64,000 nucleotides of DNA from Epiperipatus broadwayi (GCA_028023455.1 JAQFVV010012396.1:7790085-7854084); one strand, 5' to 3'. Numbered from the stretch's first letter, positions 26,090-37,702 are shown. Notes: generated by a model from the letters alone, not told the origin. Program-made: numbers and translations.

Positions 26090-26365
26090 GATGTAATTAA
26101 AAAGAATTTAAACACATATTTTTAAATTTCCACTCCATCTGATTCTATAATAGATACCCTTGACCATATTACATGTGAAAAAGATAAATGATTTCCAATA
26201 TATAGTGTGTATTTCATGCTAAAACCAGTACTCATCAGTTAGTATGGCTCACCATCTTCTATACACACATATTTATCAGTATATTATAATAGCAAATCTC
26301 CAAACTTTACTTGACAAGCTTTAATCTTCTCTACTCTATAACTCTTCAGTCATCCATGTTATTAA
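26090..26365 (-). repeat. HHR family 1 element, single orientation
   Basis: Minus-strand copy of family 1 with the recognisable segments in order: tcttcagtcatccat, ctttactt-gacaagctt, the (t)ataatagcaaatctcc segment, the ribozyme at 26192-26255 and acatgtgaaaaagataaatg. It abuts a family 3 fragment at 26372, so one inserted next to or into the other. Confidence 0.7.
26192..26255 (-). ncRNA. hammerhead ribozyme, core boxes intact, weak stem II (family 1)
   Basis: The minus strand has CUGAUGA, stem II GUACU-GGUUUU-AGCAU with a central mismatch and G-U closing pair, GAAA, an enlarged stem III region, then UUGG for stem I pairing with CUAA. Core boxes are intact but helix quality is reduced, so slow or no cleavage is likely. 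Confidence 0.6.
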
Positions 26366-26371
26366 AAAACT

Positions 26372-26440
26372 ATGAGGTGGCAATACTGTATGGAGAGTTT
26401 TGCTCTGTTTATCAACAATTAATGTGCTAGTATTGAAACA
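26372..26440 (+). repeat. HHR family 3 fragment
   Basis: A stretch of about 58 bp from ggtggcaatactgtatggag to taatgtgctagtat is essentially identical to 29524-29581. It lacks the ribozyme. Such identity implies a recent copy. Confidence 0.8.
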
Positions 26441-29120
26441 GTAAGGTCTGCTTTGCAGATCTTCGTTTCACCTTTTCTCACCTATTTCCTACCCTCATAC
26501 CTTAGTTTGAACCCCAATCTATCATAGTGTGTCTGCAATACGCTTATATACCGAAAATCCCGCCTAATTTTAAACCACAAGTACAATGCTCATATTATAT
26601 ATATAACTCATTTCCAAATAAATAAAAGATTATAGATTATGTATTTGTTCACATAATTTTGATTTATTAAAAAGTAGGTTATATAAGTCGTAATTGCGCA
26701 CACACTATGATATGCATTTTAAAACATATCAAAATTATAAATTGTTAAAGTTATTTTGTTTGAATCTATTTACAAATATATTACCATCGTAATATATTTT
26801 GATTTAAAATAAAATTCATTTAGTAAATATTCGTTTAGTAAATAGATTCAAATATGGCAATTTAAAAAGTAAAATCATTTTCTTTAATTTAATAAAAGTT
26901 ATTCCAAATATTTCTGTTAAAATAAATGAGGGACAATAGTTTAATTAGTAAATGTTATAAGTTTATCTAAAAACAGCAGATGTCCACTTAAGGTTTTCTT
27001 TGATTAATAAAAGTAATTTTTAATTAAATCTAGTTTGTAATTCAAAGGTCGACAGGGAAAGTAACAAAAGAAATTAATTAATGTTGAATTCCTTTAGACA
27101 TTCGGATGATTACAGCTGATAAGTCTGATATATTTTTGTAATGCTCCAGGGCAGTTCTATTGTTAAATTCTACTATAAAAAGGAGGTTTTTCTTTTGTTC
27201 TGGATTCTTCTAATGTTTCTAAGAGAAATCATTCTGAGTTCTATTGTAGTAATTTGTAAATCTTGACATGACAGAGTAGAGTGCAAGAAGGCTATTTCTC
27301 TCTGAAATGGTCATATGCTGCCATAGACCATCGGAAGTTATCACACAAGGAACCCTGGAACTGCTGCTGCTGCCAAAAATATCAACATTTCCAGATTTTG
27401 CTGTTAAATTATATAAAAACCTGCCGACCATCAATCTACCTAAAATGCTTCTCCAGAGGTAACCCTAAATTAACCCAAGAGCTCTTGTGATAACTAACAT
27501 GCTATAGCTATTTAAAAATGTTTTTCTTATATTTCACATAACTTCATTATGTAATTCTTTAACGTGTTTAAATATACTCAACATTTTGCTCTCTATCCTT
27601 GGGTTAATATTTTCTATTTATTAAGCTTTCTGTTACTTTATTATGATAATGTGTCAGAATCGTCTTTGACCGAGTGAATTATTCCCTTTGATGAAAATAA
27701 GATGCTGCTATGAAGGCATATTTTAGATTTCTAAATAATTTTCCAATTTTATTATCTTGCAAATCACTCGTTCGAGGGCGATTCTATTCTTTAATATATA
27801 ATATAATCACATAGTTTAAAATCTACATGTTATTGATTTTAATCTAATATGAGAGTATATGCGAGATCAATGATTAAATGTGTCCCTTAATGCATGATTG
27901 CATATATAAATCTATACTTACTTTTCAAACCTGCAAGCATGCATTTTCCTATTTTAATTACCGTGTTCTACTTTAATTACAAAGTTCATCATTGACGTCG
28001 AGAATGTGCGGACCCTTTTTAAATGAATTTCTGGGAATTTGATTGAGCATTTCTCTTAATCTGAGTAAAACCCATTCAGTATGTTTTTATATACACTAGT
28101 CTCATATTGCTGGTAAATGAATTGGTTGTTGACACCACTTTGTTTTATTTTTCCAAGGATTCTTTACATGGCAAAGTCTGTTCTTTTCATTTATTGCAAG
28201 TTTCCAGGCAGAGTGTGTCCCAAATGACACACCTGGGAATTAAACGCAATCGTCACCCAGTTGCTAAGTTTTGGCTGTTCATAAAATACTTTCCTATGGG
28301 TTAGCAGCGAGATGACCTCTGTAATTATTCTGGATCTTCAATATTGTTTTATTTTATATTTATTTTACAAAGCATCCGTGACTTAAACGTGTCACACCCT
28401 CCAACTTTAATAAATTCATTATCAGCAATACTGACCTCCCAATGCAACTCTATTATTATTATTCTCAAATAAATGCTTTGATCACATTCCCATTTTGTTG
28501 CTTAGTAAGCTTTTGTCCGTGCTATTCTCGAAATCAATAAATATTTTAGAACACTTAATTTCAAATATTATCTTAAACTTGTATAATTACTCAAAGCACC
28601 TCACACATGTTCCTATCTCATCAAGCACATTATCGTAATGCTATTAGCCTGAGGAATAAAATATATCACTTGCTTTAAAACCATTTTGTTATTTATTGGA
28701 ATATAATGCCAACAATTATTTAATACGCATCCCTGTCTCATATAAGCAGACAGTGGCATTATATATATAATTTATATAAATAAATTTTGTGAAATTATTT
28801 AAAACTAAATTTGATATCTTATTTTATTGATTCCTATCACTGTCTCGGTCTATATATATATATTTTCTGCATTTCTTTTGTAAATCCATAGATGTTAATT
28901 AGCCACCCAAGCTTCTTTTAGTATAGAGTCTTTTGTTTCTCCCTGACCACCAGGCACCGGACAAGGGTCATACTAGTAGTGGCATCAGATGTGTTGTCAC
29001 ATAGATGGCGCTGTGAAATTTGGGCTTTAGATTCGAACTTAGTATATCTAGAAGGAAACCTCTCCTAGAATGTTCACTTTCGTGTCTGGGGTTTTAGTGA
29101 GATAGACAATTCTGACTGTT
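26441..29120. other. AT-rich DNA with one doubtful exon candidate
   Basis: Apart from the candidate at 27219-27434 I see no gene. The plus-strand open stretch 28107-28304 has somewhat mixed composition but no recognised motif or splice context. A slightly GC-richer piece near 28940-29100 borders the family 3 tandem and contains no readable protein. Confidence 0.4.
27219..27434 (-). CDS. doubtful coding exon
   Basis: The minus strand is open for about 70 codons with mixed composition (for example VGRFLYNLTAKSGNVDIFGS and ITSDGLWQHMTISERNSLL), ending in a stop after NDFS, and GC is raised relative to the flanks. A tggtcggcag just upstream could be a splice acceptor. However, the opposite strand is also open across 27281-27490 and has a similarly plausible composition, so strand and even coding status are uncertain. 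No family recognised. Confidence 0.22.
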   Translation of the reverse strand: MMVGRFLYNLTAKSGNVDIFGSSSSSRVPCVITSDGLWQHMTISERNSLLALYSVMSRFTNYYNRTQNDFS

Positions 29121-29124
29121 ACAG

Positions 29125-29608
29125 TATAGGAAATGTGATCATGTGATGCTTAATGGTTTAACACCAATCCTGCCTAATAGGATAGTGGTGGCTATGGTTG
29201 TAAAAGAGTCAAAGACACCAAAATGTATGGGTGCTGAACTGAGTTCAGACCATATGACTATATAAGCTATTGAGCTTAGATTGAAAATATTTTTTGTGTT
29301 TTCAATTTCATTCTCATAGTTTTGTAGTTAAGTAGAGATAAGAGGTGGTTGCTAGAGGGTTGCATTAGATCCTAAGATCTAGATGCAGTGGTCTCAGATC
29401 CAAAGCTCCTCACTGACGAAGGCCACAAGCCAGAAACTAGTCTGTAGATATTGGATGAGTAGGCATTAGATAGGGATTTATGCACAAGCCTTCTGGCATC
29501 CATTGATTACTCTGTTTAGCACAGGTGGCAATACTGTATGGAGAGTTTTGCTCTGTTTATCAACAATTAATGTGCTAGTATAGGAAATGTGATCATGTGA
29601 TGCATAAG
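29125..29608 (+). repeat. HHR family 3, one full unit plus start of a second in tandem
   Basis: The string gtataggaaatgtgatcatg followed by tgatgc occurs at about 29125 and again at about 29578, giving a head-to-tail spacing of about 453 bp. Between them lies one unit with a hammerhead at 29400-29454, followed by the cactagatagg-like and ccattgattactct segments shared with 8575-8945 and 37730-37930. A direct repeat of this kind around a ribozyme is the arrangement seen in PLE terminal repeats and retrozyme-like elements. Confidence 0.8.
29400..29454 (+). ncRNA. hammerhead ribozyme (family 3)
   Basis: The plus strand reads CCAA, a spacer, CCUCA, the core box CUGACGA, stem II region with GGC/GCC pairing around CACAA (the closing position is an A-A mismatch rather than G-C), the core box GAAA, the palindrome ACUAGU for stem III, C at the cleavage site, then a weakened inner stem I strand and UUGG pairing with CCAA. 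The family 3 copy at 37730 has UGGGG at the inner stem I position, which pairs with CCUCA, so the ancestral ribozyme had a good stem I. This copy retains both core boxes but may cleave poorly. Confidence 0.7.
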
Positions 29609-29684
29609 GGGGATGGTGAGAATTCACAATGAATCTGTAATATTTGAATACAAATATAATATATTACTGGACTTTAGGTGTAAT

Positions 29685-30050
29685 TAGAGGGTTTGAACAC
29701 AGACTTTCACACCCTCTTCAGCTATCCACTTTATTTTATATAACTTATACACATGACCACATTTATGTGAAAAAGATAAATGATCTCTAATATTGTGCTG
29801 AACCAGCCCTCATCAGCTGATCCAGATTGAAGCCTGTCCATTAAAGTTTGAAGATTTGTTATCTTAATATAAACTGAGCTCTGCCTATATATACGTGGGA
29901 GATGATGATGAGTAATAGTTCAGCGCAAATATGATCTTTTTTTACATGCATTTGGTCATGTATATTAATTATATAAGATGGAGTAGATAGTTGAAGGGAG
30001 ATTGAAAGTCTGTGTTTAAATCTCCTTTAATTAAAAATCCTCTATGTGGT
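29685..30050. repeat. HHR family 1 foldback, ribozyme broken at the turn
   Basis: The left arm (minus, 29685-29827) and right arm (plus, 29828-30050) meet within the stem I region of the ribozyme. On the minus side (29781-29827) CTGATGA and most of stem II are present but GAAA is AATA. On the plus side the core is unrecognisable (gatgatgagtaatagttcag). Both ribozymes should be inactive. Confidence 0.7.
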
Positions 30051-31259
30051 TTAGCATGTGAGGGAGATAGAAAGGCAGATTCAAAAGCTAAAAGTTTCTG
30101 GATCAATTCTCAACAGAGCAAAGTAATCTTATATCTAATCTACTACTAGGATACTTAAATGTCATCCTGAGAATCTGATTATATAATTACTTTGGGAAAC
30201 AGGCAATTATATGTTCTTCACGAAAAAGTTTAATAGGTAGTTGATTGTTATAAAAAAATCAAAGCTATAAACTTCATTAAGCAAACAAATTTATATAAAC
30301 GTTATTTTTCAATAAGCCTATAAAAAAGTACTAATGCAAAATTTTATATGAAAATTATTTTCAGTAAATTTATTTTCTTATACATTTTAAATTTTACTCA
30401 CAAACTAAATGAAAATCCCTAGAATCTAATATTAATATTTATTTTATAATAAATATTTGGTTATTTAATAAAGAAATAAACATTTCTTTTTTTTTTGCAC
30501 TGCGATAGCATGGCAGAAATAAAATTATATTGTTTAGTATATAGGGTATATGAGTACAGACTTTTACATGACCCACCACTCTCCACACTATCTCATAACA
30601 TTGATACACTTGAACACATATATGTTGAAAAGATAAAAAATCACCAATATATGTATTTCATGCTAAACATGATCCAGATTACTATCTCCACACATATATG
30701 CTATAAGTGCTAGATATATATTACGATAGTGAAGCAATGGATCTGAAGCCCGATCCATGCTTCACATCTTCCTATAAACTTAATTAGTATTGTAGACCTG
30801 AATTAAGTTTATAGTTCAATATCAGCAGGGTTTTGCATTAGAGTTAAAAATAATTATGCTTATTAAATGTGTATTACATTTAAATATTTTGTTTTAAATA
30901 AATTTCATTCTATTAAGAAAAAGTGCTTAACCTATTAGTCAAACATATATATACATCTAGCGTATATATATGAGTTAATGCAAAATTCTGCTGAAATAAA
31001 ATGCTTATTCTACTATAAAAAAATAATAATATATTGTTGTTAAAATTTTGTTAAAATATTTAGTATGATTTGATTTTGAGATAAGCCTGCCAACATTTTC
31101 TAAAAGAATGTATAGTTTTAATTAGTGAGCCATTCAAGTGTAATTAAAGATGGCCTTCTCTTTCTTTCTTTTTAATTAAGAGAATTCAAACTTTGAAGTA
31201 AGGAAGTTAGAGTAAAAAAGTTAAAGTTATTTTTAGAAAGTGTTGCTTTGAAACAAAGG
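30051..31259. other. AT-rich DNA with one family 1 fragment
   Basis: Aside from the family 1 fragment at 30545-30775, this holds TA-rich runs. A tRNA-like string near 30060-30120 (gtggtttagcatgtgagg and later ctggatcaattctca) is similar to one near 53965-53990 and may be an old SINE. Confidence 0.4.
30545..30775 (-). repeat. HHR family 1 fragment with the ribozyme deleted
   Basis: The minus strand keeps the unit segments that follow the ribozyme (acatatatgttgaaaagata, caccactctccacactatct) and precede it (gatccagattactatctcc), but the core between atttcatgct and gatccag is deleted. A natural ribozyme-minus copy of the family. Confidence 0.7.
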
Positions 31260-31329
31260 AGCATGGGGGGGGGGGGGCTTATCAAGATCTCAGATCATAC
31301 AAACAATAGAGGGTAGCTGACAGAGAGGG

Positions 31330-31365
31330 TATAAATAGAAGGGAGAACAAAAGATTGATTATTCA
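31330..31365 (+). promoter_or_regulatory. candidate TATA-box core promoter
   Basis: TATAAATAG at 31330 is followed about 35 bases later by attcagattt, a weak initiator match with its A at 31365. Downstream, 31366-32300 is less AT-rich than its surroundings and begins with imperfect repeats of gattcagatttt. It could be a long terminal repeat of an LTR retrotransposon or a host promoter. Open stretches 31377-31568 and 31390-31623 arise from the small repeats and I do not call them genes. Confidence 0.3.
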
Positions 31366-32829
31366 GATTTTTCCTTTTGAAGGATTCAGTTGATTCTGAT
31401 TTTCCTTGTGAAGGTGATTCTTTCAGAGTTTGCTATTGCGAGATTGATTCAGATTTTGCTATTGCAAGGTGCATTCAGATTTCTCTTAGGAGAACTCTGT
31501 CAGATTTTGTTCGTGATTTTATTCCCAAAAGTCTACAACTGTTGTCTACAAATCATGAAGAAGTTTGAACCTGCTCAAGCTAAAAATCATATAAGTTTGA
31601 TAGATTCTACTATGCTCGGCTAGGCAAATAAATAGCTTTGCCTATCGCCGAGGTTCCGGAATACCATTCAAAATGCCTCAATATCCACTCAATAGTCATC
31701 TGAACTCTGTGCCGTGTCTGGAGAACTTTTTGTGAAACCATACTACATATTTTCATTGTCCGGACAACTACATCTCGACGGTCGGATCAAGCCACGAACG
31801 CCGTGGGGAACATGACCAAGGAAAAAGGACGGTAATCGTATCTCCTCTATTGAACTATTTCTTATGCTACCTGTTGTTCATTTTTTTCTAATTGCTTCAG
31901 TGAATTTATATGTATTTGCTATGTAACCATTTTTATTAGACTAACCTTAAATATATATATTGTGTGATCATCTATCTATATGTAACCTTTTTCCCTTCGC
32001 TATTCTTCCTTACTAACTAGTGTAAATATTTAGTATTCCATTGCGGTTAAGTTTAATAGTTAATTTTTGTTCATTTAAAGTCTCTTTCCAGTTTTATTTA
32101 TGTTTGTTAATTAAATACGAGTTGGTTTCTTTTGTGTGCCAACTTGATCTCTTTGATAACGCCTCTTTTGTCCGCCATTAGCTTATCACGTATATCTGAT
32201 TTAGCTATATACGTTTTAAATAATTTTAAACACGGTTTTTAGCGCAAAGCAATTAGAATTGCTTGGCGAAAGATTCTTTTTTGTTATCGTACTTTATCGA
32301 GGGGATCGAGTTGACAATTTTTAATAAAATTGGGAAGAAAAGATTTAGACCGCAAACCTATTAATCTGTTTTGATTGTCTAATTAGTTTGTTTCAGTAAT
32401 TTAGGGGAATAGCGGAGGCCATTATATCATTAGTCATATTATTAAAGTCATTAATTAAACATATGATTTAACTATAAAAAGCTTGAGTTTCTTAATTATA
32501 TTAAATGCTTTATTTTACTTTTCAATGATCCAGGCACGCATAACGCAAAACACATATTTCTTAGTACTTTTGCACATTTAATTATTTAGCTCCTTAGGAT
32601 TTCCCGTCCATGTCTCTACCGCTGTTGCTGAGCTTTGTGGCCGGTTGAAAAATAATTTATGTGTGGCTCAGATGGTGTTGTTGGTTTGTAAATTAGCCTC
32701 GAGAATAGGCGAAATAGGGCAGAGGTTATAGTATTCTTGATTTAATATCTCGCGTATGGGTGGCTTCGAGGTACTTTCGCTTAGGATTCGAACTAGGTTA
32801 AACCAGCATACATAATCTGACTGTCACAA
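31366..32829. other. less AT-rich segment of unknown nature
   Basis: Moderate-GC pieces such as ctatcgccgaggttccgg near 31640 and ccacgaacgccgtggggaac near 31792 stand out. I cannot read protein motifs, primer-binding site or paired repeats, so neither an LTR element nor a host 5' region can be confirmed. A gaattcgaact-like string (ggattcgaactagg, 32785) resembles a B box in reverse. Confidence 0.3.
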
Positions 32830-33265
32830 TAGCCAATTCTCATACTTTAATGGACAGGCTTCAATCTACTCCACACTCCAACTCTACAACCATCCATCCA
32901 ATTGAAAATCTGATGATGGAATGCTCAAAGGCCACCCTGAGGCCAAGTTTCTTGTCACACCCATGTTGAGAATTCCATCATCAGATTTTCAATTGGATGG
33001 ATGGTTGTAGAGTTGGAGTGTGGAGTAGGTTGAAGCCTGTCCATTAAAATATGAGGATTGGCTATCTTAATATATATCTGAGAACTTATAGCATATATGT
33101 GTGGAGATGGTAATTTGGACCAACTGATGATTGCTGGTTTAGCATGAAATACGGATATTGGTGGTTATTTATCTTTTCAACATATATGTGTTCAAGTGTA
33201 TTAGTGTTATGAGATAGTGTGGAGAGTGGTGGGTCATGTGAAAGTCTGTGCTCATATACCCTGTT
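32830..33265. repeat. HHR family 1 element, partial foldback
   Basis: Left arm 32830-32920 (minus) and right arm 32966-33060 (plus) are nearly identical inverted copies (for example agattttcaattggatgg, then gttgtagagttgg). The right side continues through the ribozyme at 33112-33166 and the tail catatatgtgttcaagtg to about 33265. The left side is truncated before its ribozyme. High arm identity points to a fairly recent insertion. Confidence 0.8.
33112..33166 (+). ncRNA. hammerhead ribozyme, both core boxes intact (family 1)
   Basis: CUGAUGA and GAAA are intact. Stem I pairs CCAA/UUGG and AAU/GUU, with an internal loop. Stem II is UGCU-GGUUU-AGCA with a U-U mismatch where the canonical G-C closing pair should be, the main weakness. 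Stem III is AU/AU around ACGG, then A at the cleavage position, followed by UUGG. Probably a weak ribozyme. Confidence 0.7.
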
Positions 33266-33774
33266 TCAGTTATTATATTGTTTAGATAAACAAGTAAGTT
33301 CTTCAATTTGTATCAATTATTTTATAATAATAAATAAATAAGTGAATATTAAAATTATGTATTTATTTTTAATTATTTTTTTAAATTAATGATTGTGATA
33401 AATTAGCTGAATATAAATTTATTTTTTTTGACTAAAAACTAAACATTTGCAAACAATGTTATCCGTATATAAATAATTTTATTCATACTATTTCTTTTCC
33501 CTAAATCTTGTTTTATTGTTATAATGATCTGGAGAATAAGCTTAATGTATCTGCACTACAAAGGCACCATCTACGCATTTGAACCTAGAAAATTTATATA
33601 GTAGACAGATACGTAAGTTAAAAATTTTTTTTATTATTTTATATATTTTGATTGCAGTCATTAGCCCATTGTCACTAGCTCAGTGGAATAGCAGAGATTT
33701 ATATTTTATAATAAATTCTTATCTAAGAATATATAAAAAAGAATAAAATAAGCCACTACCAGTAATTATACACA

Positions 33775-35660
33775 CAAACATTTATTTATGCACATATATA
33801 TAAAATTTAGCATTATTATTTTAGTATGTTTACTTTAGCATTTAACTACATTTTAAAATTTTATTTTAGATTTTAATTTTTATAAGTTTACATTTTAATT
33901 TTTATATGTTCGCACAGATGGATTTATAAAATGTGTTTTTTAATGTTGAGTATAGATCGGTTACATAAATTACACGGTTAAAATCATTTCAAAATAAACA
34001 TAAACGATCAAAATATAAAGTCATTGATGGAAATGCAGAGGGAAATTTATAAGAACCCCAATGGCATTCATCATAAGATGCCATATAGACACCAATAACT
34101 TAAAAGACATCCGAATAAATACATTTTAGATACTCACCATAAGGTATCATTATTTACTGAATGTCTATATATTTTGATCAAATATGAAAACCAAAACATA
34201 ATTAACCGATAACGAATCCATGCGAGCATCTATACCCAACTTAAATTTAATGCATTTTTATTTAGAGTGTCGAGTATGAATAGACTACATAGATTGCATT
34301 TGAAAAGAAAATATTTTATCCCTTATTTAACCTTAGGCCAAAAGTTCACAGCTAAACCAACGTCAATCCATCTGATATATCAATGTGTTCAATGTAATAT
34401 GAATATGACAGCCCAATTATATTTATCCAGATAGGAATACTACCTCTATCTGATAAAAAAAGCAATAAAAAAAACTCCATAGGAAGGAACTGCGGTCTCC
34501 GTCTTATAATTCCTTCCATAGGCAAAATGGTAGTGTGCGGCGTATAAAGCGATTCTGCCCATAGCGAATCTCAGACTACATCTACTAATTACACCAATAT
34601 ATCCAATCCATTGACCTAATTCAACCACAAAATGAATAACCTGAGATTACCCTCCCCTAAGAAAACTTTACAAATCTATATAGCCATTCACGCCTGACTT
34701 AAGTTTAACATTTATATAAATTAGTTTAACGAAAAACAAAAATCATAAATAAAACTTAAAAAACAAAAAAAAAAAAATAAATGGAAATGATTAAAAAAAA
34801 AAAAGAAATACATCAAATAAAAAGAATTAATAAAGAATTTAGTTTGGTCAGATAGGATTCTATTCCTATTTTTTAAATACTGGGAACGTTTATATTTTAA
34901 AGTTCTTAGTGTTTCCAAATTAATATTCATTTAAGTTCATAACATGCTTGCTGTTTTAGAAATGTTCATTAGTTATCTGTTGCTTGCCATTTGGAATCCA
35001 GCGTTAAAATCCCTCGATGATCCTGTGGTCCTCAATATAGAAAAAATGATGTTTCATTTTTTTTCATTTTTCTTTTTTATAACCACTGAAGGAATTGAAA
35101 GTGTGTCTTTCAATCCCTTCACCTCCAACTCTCCGACTTAATACATTTCCGTCTTCTCTTAAATTTTCTTGACTCACTAAAAATTTTATTTTCAGACTTT
35201 TTCTTTTATATGTAACCTTAGGATCCAATGGATATTACATCATCAATGATGATGATCCTTCCATTGAGGTCCAATTTCCCGATGGATTACTTTCATTGGC
35301 CATTAGTTTTTATTGTTTTCCTATCTGACCATTGCTTATACATTTAAATGCCCAAGGGCTAGTTCACTTGGACTAATTAAAATAATCATTTCCATTTTTC
35401 AATAACATTAATTAATTTGTTTTCCAAACTTAAAGATATATTTTTATCTCTAAATCTTTTTAAGTTTTTGCTTTTAAAGTACTTTTTTTATTTTTAATAA
35501 AGTTTTATTTTAATAATTTTTTTCATCTGTGCGATTATATATATATATATACGAGTTTAAGATGATTTTTAATTTTCAATTTTTAATTCTTAAAAAAAAG
35601 AAGTTTTATTTGCCAACTTTTATTTTTTTCATGTTTAATAATAAAAAAACAATGTAACGT
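33775..35660 (+). repeat. unidentified 1.9-kb dispersed repeat, copy 1
   Basis: The whole stretch has an inverted, diverged copy at 62106-64000. Shared landmarks, in order, include catttgaaaagaaaatattt near 34295, the segment atatatccaatccattgacc near 34595, taccctccccta near 34648, a long A-rich tract near 34750-34805, gaaatgattaaaa, and the ending aacaatgtaacgtt near 35650. In both copies the strand running opposite to this orientation is open across a segment encoding QWIGYIGVISRCS-like peptide (34446-34628 here). The element resembles no family I know; no terminal repeats, RT or transposase motifs were found. Confidence 0.75.
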
Positions 35661-35884
35661 TATAATCTAAACTTTTTTATTGTATTTATATATTCTACGT
35701 ATTATTTATATGTACAATATATCATAATACATTTTCATCAATATTTTGATCATATTTTATAGTCATTTTCATGATCTACATCTTTATCCACCTATTGTAT
35801 ATATGAATTTGAAAAAGATATTTTATTTTAAAAATATATTTATTGACATAACAAAATTTGCACAGATGAATACTAAATACACTT

Positions 35885-36215
35885 TGTTAATGTTGGCTCA
35901 TCCATTGCTGGTATTGGCTTCTTCCATCAAGGTTGGCTTGGTAATGTGGGGGTCCTAGGTCTGGTAGATGTATGGCAGAGCCATTAACTACACTAACAGG
36001 TTGATGTATGAGTAAGTAGCATTCCATTTTGTTGGCATTGTCCACCTCTTTTGAGGTTGGCTCTATAATGCTGATGTATCAGAACTGGTATCCATGTGGT
36101 GTGGAATCATTGGCTCTCTAGCAGGGTCCAGCATGTTGCATCATAGACTACTTCATTTACGATACACTATAATGTCGATATATCAGGACCAAGATTCATG
36201 TAAAGTCCATGGCTC
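35885..36215 (+). repeat. degenerate minisatellite-like repeat, period ~120 bp
   Basis: Imperfect units share gaggttggctctataatg-type starts (about 35930, 36054 and a third near 36170), then gatgtatcag, then catgt and ggctc. Divergence is high. GC is raised compared with the flanks. No coding motif. Confidence 0.5.
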
Positions 36216-36712
36216 ATAAAATAAACAAGATTTCTAATAAAAAATAAGTATGTGAAGGATTATTTAGATATAGAATTATTGACATCCTTTTTAAAAAATT
36301 GATTGATTGATTGATTGATTAAATAATATATTTATAAAATTTTCCCATTAACTAATCATTACCAATCTTTTATCAATTTTCATTAAATATTAGGAATTAA
36401 AACATTTTTGAAATAAATTATTTATAAATAAATAATAGGACAGTTAGAATTATTTTAATTACTGGGATTTTTTTTCCCTTGAATAAAAGACTAAACGATA
36501 TTTTTTAAAAAAGATGAACATTTAAAAAGAATTGATTCATATTATTTATTTAGTATTTGACCACTCATCTGTAATATTCAATTCTTTTATATGTGACTAT
36601 TCAGTAACATAAATAATCTTGAAAGAGAATAAAATATTATTATCATTTATCATTAATCGCAATTGTCTATATATAAATAGTATTTTAAAAAACTATTGGA
36701 ACATTTTTAAAA
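36216..36712. other. AT-rich DNA with a short (ATTG)n run
   Basis: A short gattgattgattgatt microsatellite lies at about 36301-36321. Nothing else is recognised. Confidence 0.6.
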
Positions 36713-36845
36713 AAATTTTTTTTCCCCAAGTGTCATAGCATCGGCCGGGACGCGAACCCGCAACCCGGGCAAATGCTTGTAAGGTGGTCGCGCTGACCTC
36801 TCGACCACCATTTTACTAAGGTTTTTGACACTTTTTTAAAATTTT
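36713..36845 (-). repeat. tRNA-derived SINE, best copy in the window
   Basis: The minus strand reads a tRNA-like head with A box tggtcgagaggtcagcg and B box gggttcgcgtcccgg, then gatgctatgacacttgggg and an A/T-rich tail. A and B boxes are internal RNA polymerase III promoter elements. The bases flanking the tRNA-like body do not form an acceptor stem, so it is a SINE and not a tRNA gene. High GC makes it stand out and suggests it is younger than the copy at 17995-18180. Confidence 0.75.
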
Positions 36846-37394
36846 GTATGCGTGAAACTTAACATTATCATTCTCATTACTACTCATTTTGCTTTTATTT
36901 TAAATTTTAAATATTTTATTTAATATAGTGAAACTGTGATAGGTGTTGTACTAATACATACTACAATTATATATCCCAAAACAATATAACTAAAACAAAA
37001 AATAAAGGTATCAAAATTTATAAGTAGTAGACATTGCTCATCTAAATTTTTAAATATTATAATTTAGATGTAAGCAATCTTTATATTTATATTTATGCAC
37101 TTTTTCATTGCTTTTTTTTATTCCAAAAGTTTGATATAGTACTATATTGTATTTAATAAAATGTTTTTTAAGTATGATTTTAAAAATTGCATGAATCACT
37201 TTCCTTAAATGATAAAACAAAAATTACAAATTTAGTACTGTCAGAGAAAAAACAATAAAACATTCTTGCATTGTATAAGAAAGCTTAAAAACTATATAAA
37301 AACTTTATCCAAGAATCTCAAATGAAGAACTTAAGTTAATCAGAGTGATCTTATAGATTCCAAAGTCACTACAGGCTTAAAAATATCAGAACAA
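36846..37394. other. AT-rich DNA upstream of the PLE endonuclease relic
   Basis: May hold unreadable upstream PLE sequence. No motif recognised. Confidence 0.4.
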
Positions 37395-37702
37395 TTGAAG
37401 AAAACATATTTGCTGATAATAATATTGGGATTATATTTTAACAAAACAAAACAACCCTTTCTGTATAGCCATATATATAGAGAAAACATCATCACAAGAA
37501 TTACTCAACACAAATATATGTACAAGCATGCAAAAAACAATCCAAAATATATCAATATTCTGGAAACACAAACAATTCAGTCATGCCTTCAATCCACAGA
37601 ATGCCAATCTGTCTGCATGGAATGAGATGACAAGAAGAGAAAAGTTAAGGAGGCATGGTTTATTGCCAACCAAAATCACTTCATTAACAAAAAAAAAAAA
37701 CA
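37395..37702 (+). pseudogene. Penelope-like GIY-YIG endonuclease relic
   Basis: The plus strand reads, across one frameshift, RENIITRITQHKYMYKHAKN followed by PKYINI, and then DKKRKVKEAWF and IANQNHFINKKK. In PLE endonucleases the corresponding C-terminal part has a GRxxxTRIxEH block with the conserved arginine and the glutamate (here Q) region, and ends with KRKIKEAxxIxxNxxxxNR. The GIY-YIG motif itself is upstream and not readable. It ends in a poly-A tract that runs directly into family 3 repeat sequence at 37703, linking the ribozyme repeat to a PLE. Confidence 0.6.

Noticed and set aside
31377-31623. Overlapping plus-strand ORFs rich in Asp, Ser and Phe
   Set aside because: They arise from short gattcagattt repeats in two frames, with no homology or splice context.
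36740-36812. Possible functional tRNA gene
   Set aside because: A and B boxes are good but the flanks do not pair as an acceptor stem, and the same tail follows the copy at 18.0 kb, so it is a SINE.
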